DNA of 64,000 nt, from assembly GCF_017654505.1 (NCBI RefSeq), contig NC_054545.1:14861547-14925546 (forward strand), given 5' to 3'. The position numbers were made by a program, and so were the translations under genes. The notes beneath the pieces were generated by a model. The model was not told the DNA's origin. It saw nothing but the letters and a program-made list of their open reading frames with translations, and ran no database searches. Shown piece after piece: positions 26,830-40,859 of the stretch. This stretch comes from Polyodon spathula. Taxonomy: Eukaryota > Chordata > Actinopteri > Acipenseriformes > Polyodontidae. Positions within the stretch are counted from its first letter, which is position 1; each line of letters opens with the position of its first letter.

Positions 26830-29800
26830 AATAAATATGGCATGTTCAGTAACTGGATTTGAGTATACGTTTTTGCCATCCTTAACCTCTGAGCATGCTA
26901 GTAATAATTATACATACTGGAAAGAACGTGTCCTATTATGCTAGATGTACAGTACCATTGTTGTATACAGTTGCAAGTTCCATTGCTCTACAGCATATGT
27001 TTTTCCAGTAGTATACCTTTGGTCAAGTGAATTTGAAAAACCCTGTATATGCTGGGAATACTTGCCCTGTATATACTGGCAGTGATTTGTCCCTTGTCTG
27101 TGCTGTAAGTACAGGAACATGTGATTGGCTCTCATGAGGTGTGTGCTGCCAATCTCTCTGGATTCAAACCAGCTTAACTTTTCCATCACTAACAAAATAG
27201 CCCTCAGGTTATTTGGTTTCTAATTGGAAAAACTAATTGCATATTTGCTTGACTTTCTGGATGACTTTGCACAACTCGCTTATTAGTTGTCCAGACATCG
27301 CTCAACGCAAGTAAAAAATAAATAAATGGACAAACCCTTTTATATTAATTACCTTTTTGCAATCTGTGTTAAAGTTAATCTTTAAACTTGCAGACATTCA
27401 TTTTTCAGAGCAAACGTTCAGGCGCTGGGGGCTGCTGAGCCCCCTCGCTAATTGCGGAGGCTAGCTATAGAGAGCTGGGAGAGGAGAGCCGTAGCCCCTG
27501 TGATGATGCTGTTAATGATTCTGCCTGTCTGGGAGCAGCCCAACAGTACACCCAGCTGCTCAAAGATGTTCTACAAACAGTTTTACAAGTTCAGCCTTTT
27601 ATTACTCATTAAATGTAAAAAAAAAAATGTATTCTCATTTTTGTATCCTGTGAAGTAATGAAAAAAAAAGTTGTTAAAGATATTAAGCACTATAGTATTT
27701 TCTCTTTTCTGGCCTTCACCAGGAGAGAATACAGAGGTTGCCTCTGTACAATTGTACCAAACGATGTAGTTAAGACTCAGTTGAGAGTACATTGCCTTGC
27801 CCCTAACTCCCATGGGTTACAGAAGTGAAATTGCCATCACCTTGCCGCACTACAGTGACTCCTACTGACCTGGAACCTGGCGAGGTTTAGCAGACACCTG
27901 TAGGGCTTGCCATTGCCCTCCTCGATGTAAAGAGGCAATTGGCTTGGTCGTGGGATCACGGGACACCCACTGACTTTCCATTCTGCTAAACTGTTGTGGG
28001 GAGTTGCTGCAGTGAGTGATCATAATTTGACATTCTAAATTGGCAGATGATAAAAAGAAAAAGCTCACTATGTTTTAATGAGTAGGCAACGTACTTTACG
28101 TGGAACAGGTTTGCTATGCCCACTGGGTGTTTTTATGTTGCCTATGTCACACAATAAAATAAGCCAAGAAACCTTAAGTGTCTATAAATTGTAGTATCCT
28201 GTATTTGGGCCCTACAGTACATTCTCACTGTAAGTAAACCAGATTTGCATGACTTGCGTGACAATGCATGCAGCCATTCCTTTTAATAGACATACACTTG
28301 TTACATAGACTCATTTTATATGCTGTGACGGAGTGGACTCTCATATCAAGAATATGGTGGCTTTAGGAGCCTGGGGGGTTGGGAGAGGACACTCCATCTT
28401 AGTAAAGCTGAAGTTACCAGGACGACATCTTAGTAAAGGCCTCCTAAATTGGATAATGTGTTGTGTTATTGAGGATAATGAGACTGGTTAGTTTGATGAA
28501 GAAAAAGGCCAAAGTTTGTGTGTTCTGTTGGTTGGGTTGAGTTTGTGTGGAGTGTGAACAAAAGAAAACTGAGGTAAAACCAGAGAGAGTTGTTTGGTCT
28601 GGAGACCTGCAAATGGACTAACTGTTAGGTCGGTCATAAGTTTAGTTAGAGGTCCGGAGAGGAGTTAGGTTTTTGTTTTGCTTTATTTTGTTTGGAAGGA
28701 AGTAAACAGACAGGCACTATCCTCTTTCACTGAAAGCAGATGTGAGAGTGCTTATTTTCCCACCATGGGGTTGGTGAGAGCGGACACAATGTGTGAACGA
28801 TCAATTTATTGCTCTTTTAAAGCGATTAAAGATGCATATGTTTGGTAGAAATACTTGTGCATGAATATGAACTGTACCAGTGGTGAAAACGCTTAAGGTA
28901 TGCAAGGTTGTGAGTTCGTACCCAGCCTCCACCATGTTACGCACCCATGAGATCATGCTATTATGTTAAGGTGCATATTCGCCTAATGTATTGCAAATGG
29001 TTTCTTTGCTTTTACTTATTAAAAATTCCAGTTTGCTCAAAAATAATGAGCTGCACCTTCGAGGAGGGTCCCCACTGGTAAATGCTATGTGACCCATTTC
29101 CATGTTTTTGGGAGCTTTGTTCTTGCTGGCTACTATTTGTCTTTAGTTTGGATTGAATTTACCCTTGATCCACCAACAAGCTCCATTGTTCTCTTAAACA
29201 GTTCTCGCAGACTTGTTCTTTATGATTGATAACATGTGGCCAGTTGTATGCAACTAGGTAATCCTCATACAAAGGCTATCAAGTTACCTCGTTCTACGAC
29301 ATCAGCAAAAAATGCATCTGAATATTCAATATATACAGTGAAGATCTCGAAATATAGAAACATTTTAAAAAATGTTGAAATGGTTTATTCATTTGACTAA
29401 ACACATGAAAGCAAGTTGTTATGTAATGGTTTGGACAAACTAACCTCTTGGATTGTTGTACTCGATCACATGACTGGTAAGAATGACTGCATGATTGTAA
29501 TCATCAGCCATTCACTCTCACTGCACTAGAAATACCAAGAAGCCTCTAGCTGAGTTATCGGTGCACTTGGCACCCATATTGGTACATTTTAAGCTGTAGG
29601 GAATTGCTTCTTATTGAGATGCTGATGGACATGAAACATAATTGTAATTGAGTGGTGCTTTTAATAGTTCATATGGTTGTAGTTATTTTGCATGCTCGAA
29701 TTAGTGTTATTGTAAGGAGATGAAGCAGAAAGTCGATGATACTGTGCAGAGAATGCAACCCTAAATAAGGAGCTTTCGCTACCAAGCTTTATAAAACATT

Positions 29801-32800
29801 TAAATAAGCACTTTTTAAGCACAATTTATTGAGTATCTCTGAGTGTATCGAGGCAAATGTTTTTTTTTTTTTTTTTTTTTTTTTGTAATGGTATATATAG
29901 GTCACGATGAACAACTTCATGTTACTGATTTCTCTATGAATTTACATCCGCAGCACAAGATGAATGTTGCTGACATGCATGTTAATAAGATGTAGATTAC
30001 GAGCTGCACTCAAACAAGTCATTAATCTGAACATGTGTTCTTGAGTGCAAATGAAGGAAATAGAAATAAACACAATGAATCTCCTGTTCCCATCCTCCCT
30101 AGGTTCTCATAACCTCTTGCTCCCACACATGCCCCTGAACACTACACTGCTCTAGAGGCCCGTGAATGATGTGGAATCCTTGTGACCTGTCTATTGGGAT
30201 TTAGGTAGTAATTGCATTCCTCTTCTAAAGATCGGTAGTTAAAAACCACTGGACTTTCACTGTTGACATAAAAATGTTGGATTGAGGTGCCTTTCTAGTC
30301 AGGTATTTAGCCTTTTTAAAGGGATGTTTTATTTCTGTTAGTTTTTTGTTAGTTTTGCTTGTTTTACTGCCCATTTTCAGTGAGTTGCCAGCAAAAAACA
30401 GAATTGAAACATTCTCCTACTCCCTGTCTTTTTTCTTTTGCGCCCATCTTAAAAATGTTTTTCTAAAGCAGTGTCCTGCTGGCAAACTGGAACGGCCAGT
30501 GGAAATACTGTATCACTCGCATTAAAACACCTTGTCGTCATTCGCACACTTTCTTACAGAAAATAAAAAAGCACCTATTAAAGTTACCAAATCAGAAAAG
30601 TAACTCCCCACAACTGAAGGTCAGGAAGCATCCCACCACCAAGCCTGTTATGCTGTTGACAAGAAATGTCGGCGAGCTACCGGCTCCTTGATGGCAAAGG
30701 CCAGCCCTTCAGATATCTACTTAAACTCACTCTGCAAATTTGGTCCCTGATATTGCTGCCATCGTAACCTGCGGGAGCAGTAGTCCCAGCAAGAAGAGGT
30801 CTATGTAATGCCTAGAGAACATCGGCCTGCACACCACATGGTTGTGTCTGTGTCAGTGGAGCATTAAATTAGCTCTCTAAAAAAGTATTTTTGATGTCTT
30901 ACTTTTCTAGTATTCTAATTCACATGGGTTGAACTGGGACCTTCATATGACTGCAATTGCCTACATTGTCACTCTATCAGGTTTTTACCTAGCTAGTCAC
31001 AAAAGGAAAGATCCTTTAACAGCCTTTACGTCAAGGGTTACAACAGGAAGCCAGTATTTTAAGCCTGCCTTCAGAGATCTGTCCTAGGATTGACTCACAG
31101 CACCCGCAGCCCCTTCGGCTTTGGTTGGAGCTTTCACAGTTTATCTTGTTCTGGTCTCGGTTAAGAAGCTGGTTTTAATTTTGGATAATGGCTACCCGAT
31201 CACCCTTTCCCCCTTGTTTGGCCGCAGTTAATGAATCATTTCCTCGAACATATGGTGAGAAAATAATTTTCAGCGCTGGTAGAGAAAAGATTTGGCTATT
31301 TTCAAGTGGAAAATTTAATTGTCCTGCCCCAAGTACCAATAACTGAAAATAATAAAGGAGTGTTTAGGGATGCACTGCAGTTTCAGATTCTGCCCCCCTG
31401 TAACCCACAGTTCAAAGACACACACATGCTAGCCCTCTTGCACAAAATGAACTCACATTTGTAATGGTGAAGAAATTCCTACTATATGTGCAGGAAGAAA
31501 CTTTATAGCTTTATATTCCTTACTGTTGTTTGAATACTGTTAATGTTGCTGGTGAAGCCTAGTTACTTAAGCATATCAAACAAACTCCTCTATGTGCTAG
31601 CTGTGGGGGGAGGGGGGGGAGTTTTTGTAAAAATTTAACATGTGGATTTTGATTAAGTTGTTGAACATGCACTGATGAAAAGCTAGGGGGACTTCATTTT
31701 ATAATACTTTATTTCTGTCTTTTGCTGTGATGTGGGATGTAATTCAGGGTATACTGTGCCTTGGTAATTCATTTTCTGTCACCCACTGTGTCATGTTTAG
31801 CACTATTTAAACATGTTTGTCAGTGACTAATTTCATGGTATTTAGATCTGAGGAGCGATGAGAGTTGTCTCTGGCTGGTTCCTGTGCTGTCGCCTGCATA
31901 CAGAGTGCATGGTGCTTCTCTTGTATCCCCTCTGGTGGACAGTTACAGTTAGCATTCTGGCTGGGGAGTGCCCAACTACTGGAACTGCATTCACTGCAGC
32001 CCCCCACACACACGAGTACTGCTCCTCTATCAAAAGGGGATTTTGTTAAGAGAAACTTTTCCTTTAATGGATTAAGAGGGGAAGTACCCAGGACTTATTT
32101 GTATTTAATTACAAGTCTTTCACAAGATGTTAAGATTTTAAAAGATACTGTAAAGCAGGGGTCTCCAACCCTGGTACTGGAGAGCCCCTATCCATCAGGT
32201 GTTATATGTGTCTTTACATCATCAGTGGCTAAATCTGGAACACATGTTCATCTCGACTAATTAAGCCAATAATTGGTTCAGTTAAGTAACTGAGAGATTG
32301 GTTGAAATGAAAACCAGCAGCCACAGTAGCTCTCTTGGACCAGGGTTGGAGGCCCCTGCTGTAAAGGCTGCTACATGGATGTAGTGATTTTTACAGTGTC
32401 TTGGTTTTGAAAGAACCACACAGTGGGGGGATGGATCAGGAGGAATACAATTTGTTCCTCTTCACACTGGAGAAAGCAACTCGTTCATCTGACTCCTTCA
32501 TTAACCAATACAGAATTGTTATTAAGAAATAGTAGCTAACAAAAGACTGGCTTCAGGAATCTTACTTGCCATGCCCTACCATTGACTATATAGCTCTCAT
32601 TTCTTAGAAGGGCAGAATTGAGACATTATGGTAGAGCTTTGTTTCTTTCAGATACCAGTTCCCTATAGGTCCACTAAAATAATAAAAAAAATTCTCCCCC
32701 CCGCTCAAAAAATAAATAAATAAATAAAAAGGACTTCATATCACAGATATATCTGGGGGTAGCAGAATTCCCATAACATAGTGCTTCATTTTTTATTTTA

Positions 32801-35800
32801 TTATTTGCCTAAACCTCCCTCCCAACATGTGCAAAATGGAGGACGTATGCAGTAAGAGAACAGTAAACCCTGTCTGCGTTCCCCCTGTGGCTCCACTTGT
32901 ATCCACTTCCACTGGTAGCTCCAGAACACAACTGGCTCTCTGCAGAGCTCCCGGGCCTCCTGCTTACACAAGCTGTGCCTCAGCAGCAGTTTTTAATTTG
33001 CAAAACCAGGGAGGTAGTTTCATAAGGAGCAAAGGAGCATCTTTGGTGACTGCTTTGGCTGGCCAAGGAGATTTCACCGGTGGTTCTATGTCTTGAGTGT
33101 GTAACTTGAGTAGAATTATTACCTCTGACATTTTTTTGTTTTCCTACTTCCCTTGTAATCCCTTTTGAGTCATCCTCACGCTTTTTTTTTTTTTCTACTT
33201 AAGTACTCCCTTCAGTGAACCAGCATGGTTGCATGGTTAGCGATTCAGGGTTCCCCTTAGCATCCTAAGCTGTTTAACTTGGCAGCATTCCCCAATATTT
33301 GGATAATTAGCTGTTGATTCTTGAGGTTAGTGTAATTGTTTTTCTGCGTATCCTTGTGGAGCTGTGCAGCGTTGCAGGTGTCCGCTCATCTGTTTTTGTA
33401 AAGATTGTTTTGAGAGCCCCCAGCTTCCCCAGAGGTTGCTGTCTTTCATATTCATGTTGGATTAGTTGAAGCAGCAAGTACACTTCTTTGAGGATTTACT
33501 CAATTTACTGTTAAAACATTAGGTATTCTGTTTTCATTTGTGACATGTTTTCCTTATGATTTTTTCATAAACATCGCTATATAATTTGAATACATCACAG
33601 CAAGGAGGCTCTTCATTGTTTGATTGCTTATTTCAAGATTTATTCATTTAACAAGTATTACAGTATTTTGTTATTTTTTTTAAAAATGATACTCTGAATA
33701 GGATCTGCTATATATAGGAGGGTGTGTTCTGACATTCGAGGATCTGCTTGACAAAGATGTGCTGCTATGTTTTATTTAGTTTGCTGCTTTATAAACATTT
33801 CCTTTTAGATGCAGAACTAGTCTGAGAAATATAAATACTGTTTACACTATTGTTATAAGCAAAATTAACAACTAACTATGCAAGTTGTTTTTTTTACACA
33901 AGGGAACTTAAACATGAGACAAAAAACAGGCATCTGTATATACAGTGGTTAATCTCAAAGCTAAATTTATAGTTGCAGTAAGAAAATAAATGATTATTAA
34001 GCAATAAAACCCAAGTTAGTAAGATGACTGCGTCAGGTTGGTAGAGCAGTTGCTACTGTACAGACAAGGTCAACTATCTTATCTGGGTTTTATTTTGATT
34101 ATAAACTTGTAATTGTTTAATCTCTAATTTGTTTGTTTTATTTAACTTTTCAGTGTTTTGCTTTCCTTCTATTTTGCTGCTTTTTTTAAGCTAGACATTC
34201 TATCTCAAAGTCCATCTACTTTTAGTTTTTTTTAATTTTATTTTTTTTATAAATTTAGCAGTCTCCAATTTTTTACTCCGGTTTTCAAACCCAATTTAGT
34301 GTCCCCAATTATTACCTGTATCCTCAGCTCACCGTTCGCAAACCCCCCGGCAACTTGGGGAATGGAGGCTGGAGCACGCGTCCTCCAAAACATGCTCCTG
34401 TCAATCTACCATTTTTCACACTGAATCCACAGCGAAGCCACTAGAACTATAGCGCCAGAGGACAACACATATCTGGCAGCTCCACTGGCGCCCTGTCGGC
34501 CACAGAGGTCGTTGATGCGTGGCGAGCTGTGGATTCCCCTGCCGACCTAAGCCCTCCCCACCCCCTAGGAACTCCCGGTCACGGTCGGCTGTGTCATAGC
34601 CTGGACTCGAACCCCCAGACTATAGGGCACATCCTGCACTCCACATGGAGCGTTTTTACTGGATGCGCCACTCGGGAGCCCCCCTACTTTTGTTTTTTAA
34701 TGTTTATTTTGGAAGATATTGGTGAATTCCCACTAAAGTCAACCACTTACCATCACCAAGCTGACTTCTGCAAATACATTACTCCAGCGACAGGTCTATA
34801 TGATGTTTCCTATTAAATGATTAAGAATGTAGAGTACATTGAAGTTAGATTACAAGTGACTTGTAACTGCAAAACAACCATTTGTCTGCCTAGTAACACA
34901 CCTTGCTGGTGATCTTAACCAATGATTGCGTATCTGTATAACTGTGGCTGTTGTATTTTTGTGATGGCATTAGTGAAATTTTGGTTGAAGACACAAATGA
35001 CTGAAAAAATATCGGTGATAAAAAGAAAACAATATCTAATGTTCCTGTTCCTTTGGAGATGCTGTTCAGATCAAGTTTCTCTGGGAAAAGATTAGTCGCT
35101 CCTGTTTTCTCAACTGTTTTTTTTTTTTTTTGGATCCTGTTTAATTGGTTTGTTCAGAAATAGCAGAACAAGGCTCTGATGTCCATTGTGGCAAGCAGCA
35201 AGTGTAAATTTCTGTCATCGGATCTCAAACATCAGTGTTTGCAAATGCTTGTCTCCTTACACAATTTTCTAAGTATTCTCAGCTGGAGGAGCTATGAGAG
35301 AACTAGCATCCCTTGTTTGGGTTTCAGCAAGGCAGTCTGTTTTGTAGTGCTGTGGTCTCAGCATGGGGGGAAGGGTTGTCCACAAGAACTATAGTGGGCA
35401 AATACGCACACAGCTCCCATTGTGAAAAGAGCATGTGCTCATTTGCATTTATGAAGCAGTCGTTTTGAATCCCTGCAAAAGATTACTGTATTTATGTGGT
35501 TTTTATTAGCAGAAGCCGAGACACAGATACTTTTCTCTAGGTTTGACTTTTTGGCTCAGTTTATTGGCAGAGGGGTAAAAGCTTTAAACTGTACCGTGGG
35601 GTTTAAATGTAGTTTGGGTCAAAATAGATCAGAAGCTATATTATTGCTGACCATGGGCTGGCTGCTTGAAATCAGTTCTGGTCTTGGTTGGGATCAATTC
35701 CTGTTTTTCAACTCCAATTCTTTTTTTAAAATCAATTCCAGTTCCAATTCAAAGGATATTTTAGAGACAATTGTTGTGATTTTTCAGTTGCTTTAATTTG

Positions 35801-38800
35801 AAGCCATTTTAATTGACTAACGGTGACTTTAAATGAAGTAATTTGTTTCCACTCTGAGAAACTTATTTTAACAGAATGCTGCAAATTGCAGTTTTGATCA
35901 ATGATGTGTAGGAATTGATTTGACAAAGGAATTAGTAATGGAATTGGAATTGAAAAGTAGGAATTGACCCCAACCCTGTTCGTTGATGTAATTCATAGTG
36001 GACAGGTGCAAATCATGACAGAATATAATGATGCATCAAAGGCATATAGTAGGACTAAAGGCTGGCGTGGAGACTGGAAAACCTCCTCACCTCTTGATAT
36101 GGGGTCCCTTTAGGGCTTGACTGAGTCTGGGAAAGGACAAGTCTATACATTGGGATTTTTGCCAAAAATGAATTATTAGGAAGTGCTTTTTACTTTTGAT
36201 GGAACTACCATATGGAATACTTGCAGAAATTAACTTGTCTATTGCCACATTCTTATATGCTGTCCATGTAGGCCTACTTGTGCAGTTTTGCTAATGTTAA
36301 GGTAATTTTTTCTATTTATGCATCTTCTGTTAATTAGACAGTAATACTGTATAGTAAGTATTCTACTGTAATGCAAGTAGGCTGGCAGCTTGAATGTTAA
36401 TGGCGCTGACGCATAGTTTAGTGGAAAGTAACTCTTGATTGTTCAATAGCATGAAATGAAACACTAAGTTGCTTTCTGAGTTCATTTTGCGCTTTAGTCT
36501 GACAAGAGGGGAAAGGAAGATGTGGGGGAACCTGTGCCACATCAAAGCAATGAGGAGTGGCAGGGTATTTCTTTTGTTGACATGGTTGCATAAAAACGTA
36601 GTAGTAAGGCTCGGAGCCTTTGCCCAAGGACCTTCACCACAGGTGTTCTGTTTAGCTATTCCCATGACGTTTCTTACTACGTTTTATTAAACAGCTAACA
36701 ATGAAGTCCAGTCAAAGTTTGGTTATCCAAACAGCCCCTTGGTAACCTGTCTTGTTGCAGTGCTCGCTAGTCTTGTTGTCATAGTGTATGTGTTGTACAA
36801 CAAGTGTCAAGATATCTAGCAACTTATATATATTTATGTGGTAGTCATGATTTAAATTTTGCTTGACTGGATCTCATTTTGGAATATTCAGCTATGTCCA
36901 AAAGTTTTTTGCATCACCTAGAATTTTTGAATTGAGACAATAATAAAACACCTAAAAACTATTTGAACATAATTTAGATCTTTTATTTAACATTATGTAA
37001 TCAAAGAAACAACAAAATGATTTTGCAAAAGAAACCATAGTAGTATAGTAGTTCATATTAGATTTCGAAATGTCACATTTTTCCATTTGTCAGTTTTTTT
37101 AAGTATATGACACTGCAAGTTGTTTTGCTTTATGTTGATTTACCGTAAAGCGTTGTATAAGTCGATTTTCTAGGCATTTTTGTGGGGTCCTTAAAAGGGG
37201 GGAGCGGCTAGTACAGCGGTGCGACGTATGCACCTGTGTGTCTAATATTAAACTACTATACCAGTACCAAAGCCATGGTTATGTCTCGCACAAACTTAGT
37301 TGTCAACAACACGATTTATTTGTTCAAGATCTACGGCATTCGGGTCGTTTTGCAATGTAGAAACACAAAACCACTGTTTTAATTAAAAGGTTTTAATTTT
37401 TTACTCTCATACCCTTATTTGTTTTGAATGTTAAATGCAAGCTTTCAGACTCTTGACTGACCTCCTCCAAATGTCACAAATATACTGCTTCCTTTAGTGT
37501 TAACACAATAGCTGTCAGTCTTTATGAATTTCCTTATTCCCACCCTCCCGAGCCATTGATTTGTTAACATTCAAACTGAACTCGCGCCTGGGATCTGTAC
37601 CAAACAGCTATTGGTTAGAAAGCTGAGTAGTAAACTTTTCAAAATGCTACTCGACAGGTTTGGAGTTGCGCGTTGTTAAATTTGCCAAAATATATCTTAA
37701 TCGCAGTGCTGGAGAAACTGTACGTGACTGGAGACAAAACAAAGACAAACTTAAAATGGCCAAAGAAAAACGAGCTGATCGAGGAGAGTGTTTGTGGCCC
37801 GATTTTGTTTCAGTGGAGTGCTTTGAATGGCTTTAATACATACTGTGTCATGTTCTAAATGCCAGTGCAATGCAGAGGTGCACTTGTTAAGTATGTATAT
37901 GGTTATGGTTCTGATTAACAAAACAAAATTGTACAGCTGGAAATTGAATGCAATTGTACTGCACCGTATGCAACACTAAAATGTTTTGTTTTTTGGTTAT
38001 TAGATGGTGCATGCTTATTTATTTTTTTAATTGATGCAAGCAGCACTGTTTTAATACTTTTTAAATTTGAATTAATACAACACATTTTTAAAAGCCAATG
38101 CTCCAGGAACTATTGTCTAAGTATGGTTTTGGAAAGAAATGTTCATTAAAACAAAGAAGATTTGTTCTTGAACTTGTGGGTACTTGATTAGCTCAAATAA
38201 AATACAGGTAGTTTAACACAGATGTGATGTACGATGTATAACTTGATTTTACGCTCTTAATTATTACTGTTTAAATTTTGAAAAACAAGTAGTTTCTAGC
38301 ACTTTAGCTAAAAGCAAAAAACAACACTAAAATTATAATTGAATGAAATGTTGCAGGCAAGGGTTATTTTGAAACTAAACCTGTGTATATTTCTTTATCA
38401 GTGTTGAGCATGTAGGAAAAAAAAAATATTGTAAAAAAAGTATTTTAAATACAAAAAAGGTGTTTTCCTAAAATTGAAGTCTCAAAAAGGGGGGAGCGAC
38501 TTGTACGCTAGTGTGGCCTATAAAATAATTTTTATGGTACTATCTTAATGTAACATTATGCAGCAGGTTTCCTATGACTTTAATTATGTAGGGGGATGCA
38601 AAATGTTTAGCCATAGCTGTATCTTGCATTTATTCAAATCCAACAACAGAAGGACTAGGAGAATGTCACAGCTCCAGATTACGGCAAGTTCTTTAGCAGA
38701 GCTTGATTTAAAGGGAAGTAATTCCCTGATATCACCCGTTAAATATCGGTTTAAACACACTGTTCCTAAATGTTGTACTTGTTATATAAACTGAATACTC

Positions 38801-40814
38801 CATGAAAGTTCATTGCGTATTTTGCTGATTTCACTCTTCAGGATAGCTGTAAACAGTTTAGCTGTCATTTGTGGAGCAACTACGGGAATCTGAACATTTA
38901 TGGTGTTTTCTGTTTATAGTCAGCCTCTCTCTCCAGTAATTTACAGTACTGTATGTTTTTAAATGTATTAAAGTGAAAGGGTGTGTAATAGTCTCTTGAT
39001 TAGGAAAGTCATATAAAAATGTCAGTAGCAAATTTATTATTTTTAAAAACAATAAAAAAAAAAGACATTAAACTGCAGGTAATTACAAATAGAATTATCA
39101 GAAAATGTGTATCGGTTGGTTTGTTTTGGGATTGTTCACATGATTCAGTACAGTACAGAATTAAGTAAAGAACGCAACAACAAAATTAAACAAAGGCCAC
39201 TACAATGTAAACCAGTGGACAGTTTAGCACCCTAGTTTAAACACTTCATCAATGTGAGGGGAAGATGGAATTTGCCAAGTAGAATTTTACATGTATAACA
39301 GAAAATGAGCTTTTACCACAAAACTAAACAGCTGCCAACACTTAGAGTAAGTAACAGGGTTCCGAACAGTGTAGCATTACATGTTCCCACGTGTTGCTAC
39401 AACTGTTTAAGCAACAGGTAACAAGCAGTAACGGTCCGTGATGTGATACAGAAAAGAATAGCCAGACAGAGCATGTCATCTTTTCTGTTTGTGTTTTTAA
39501 ATTGCTCTTCCTGCAGTGGTTCCCAACCCTGGTCCTGGGGATCTCCTGTGTTTGCTAGTTTTCATTCCAGCTGTGCTCTCAATTACTTAATTAGACCCTT
39601 AATTGAACTGGTTTTGTTTAATTAGACTTTTGTAATTGTTTTCTGTTCCTAAACAAATGCAGATTTCAAGTTAGCTATAATATTTTATAAGTAACTTGAA
39701 CTATGCAACTGTTTAAGACCTGAAAACTATTTAAAAAGGTCTAATTTAAGCATATTCAGTTAAGGGTCAAGTTAATTGAGAGCTCGGCTGAAAACCAGCA
39801 GACTCAGGGGGTCCTCGGGACCAGGGTTGGGAACCACTAATTAGAGGACTGATCTCAAACCCCAGAACACTAGAGCGGACATTATGAATAGAGCTTTGAA
39901 ACAGACTTTAAAGTTATAAGTAGGGCCCTACCCATTTTACAACCATGAAAAACGTGACACGGACCATGAAATTCATTCTGGACCATGAAATTCATTCTGC
40001 ACCGTGAAATTGCGTTTTCTGTACTTCTACCCTGCACTAAAATCCAATGAAGTTATATGTACTGATATAGGTTCTGAAGCGATTTGTTAACTTGTTTCAG
40101 TTCGGTTTTGTTTTTGCAGTTACAGATATGGCAAACTTTCCCATGCATTTGGGGGTTTGGAACGCAGCCGTTTGATTGTGATTAATTATGTATTTCAAAA
40201 TGCATCACGTAGCCTATTGCATTTGACTGATACATCAACACCAGTTAACCATTGTTCTGTTTCAGGCCTTTTTTATGTTTTAAACCCAAATATCATCTTG
40301 TACCTTTTTTTGTTTTTTCAGTGGGCATACTTAAAATGTAATTTGTAACATTTGTCATTGGATGTATTAACTTTATTTTAATAGCAACATAAAATGTGTG
40401 AATGAAAATAAAAGATGATCTAGCTTTGAGGCCCACTGCCGCAACATAGTGGCCTGATTTGTTTTTTTTTTTTAAATATAAAAAAGGGTTCATTTGTTGT
40501 AGGTAATTAATTGTATTGCATTTGTGAGCTGGACATATGTTTTATCCTTTGACTTTTAGTTTTAAAACACACAAAATTAAAAAAAAAGAAAAAGAGTTAC
40601 AGGAAACTGCATTAGATTAAACCATGCCAAAAGGTTTCCTTAAACATAATTGACAGCATTTCCTTTATGCTTCTGTTGAATATCTGATTTGGAGCTTCTT
40701 ATAAAAATGTATTGCAGGACAGGGTCAACGTATGAGCTTCTGTTCTGTTATAACCTGGAACAAAGTACATTTTTAAATATGGAAGCACAATGTGTAACTT
40801 TAAATTAGTTTATG

Positions 40815-40859
<45 letters not shown>

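Noticed and set aside
31865..32260. 131-codon open frame
   Set aside because: It runs into a hAT MITE at 32156 and shows no conserved motif or splice context.
32827..33096. 89-codon Pro/Ser-rich open frame starting at an ATG
   Set aside because: It shows no recognised motif, and it is intronic to rmdn3. It could not be supported without expression data.
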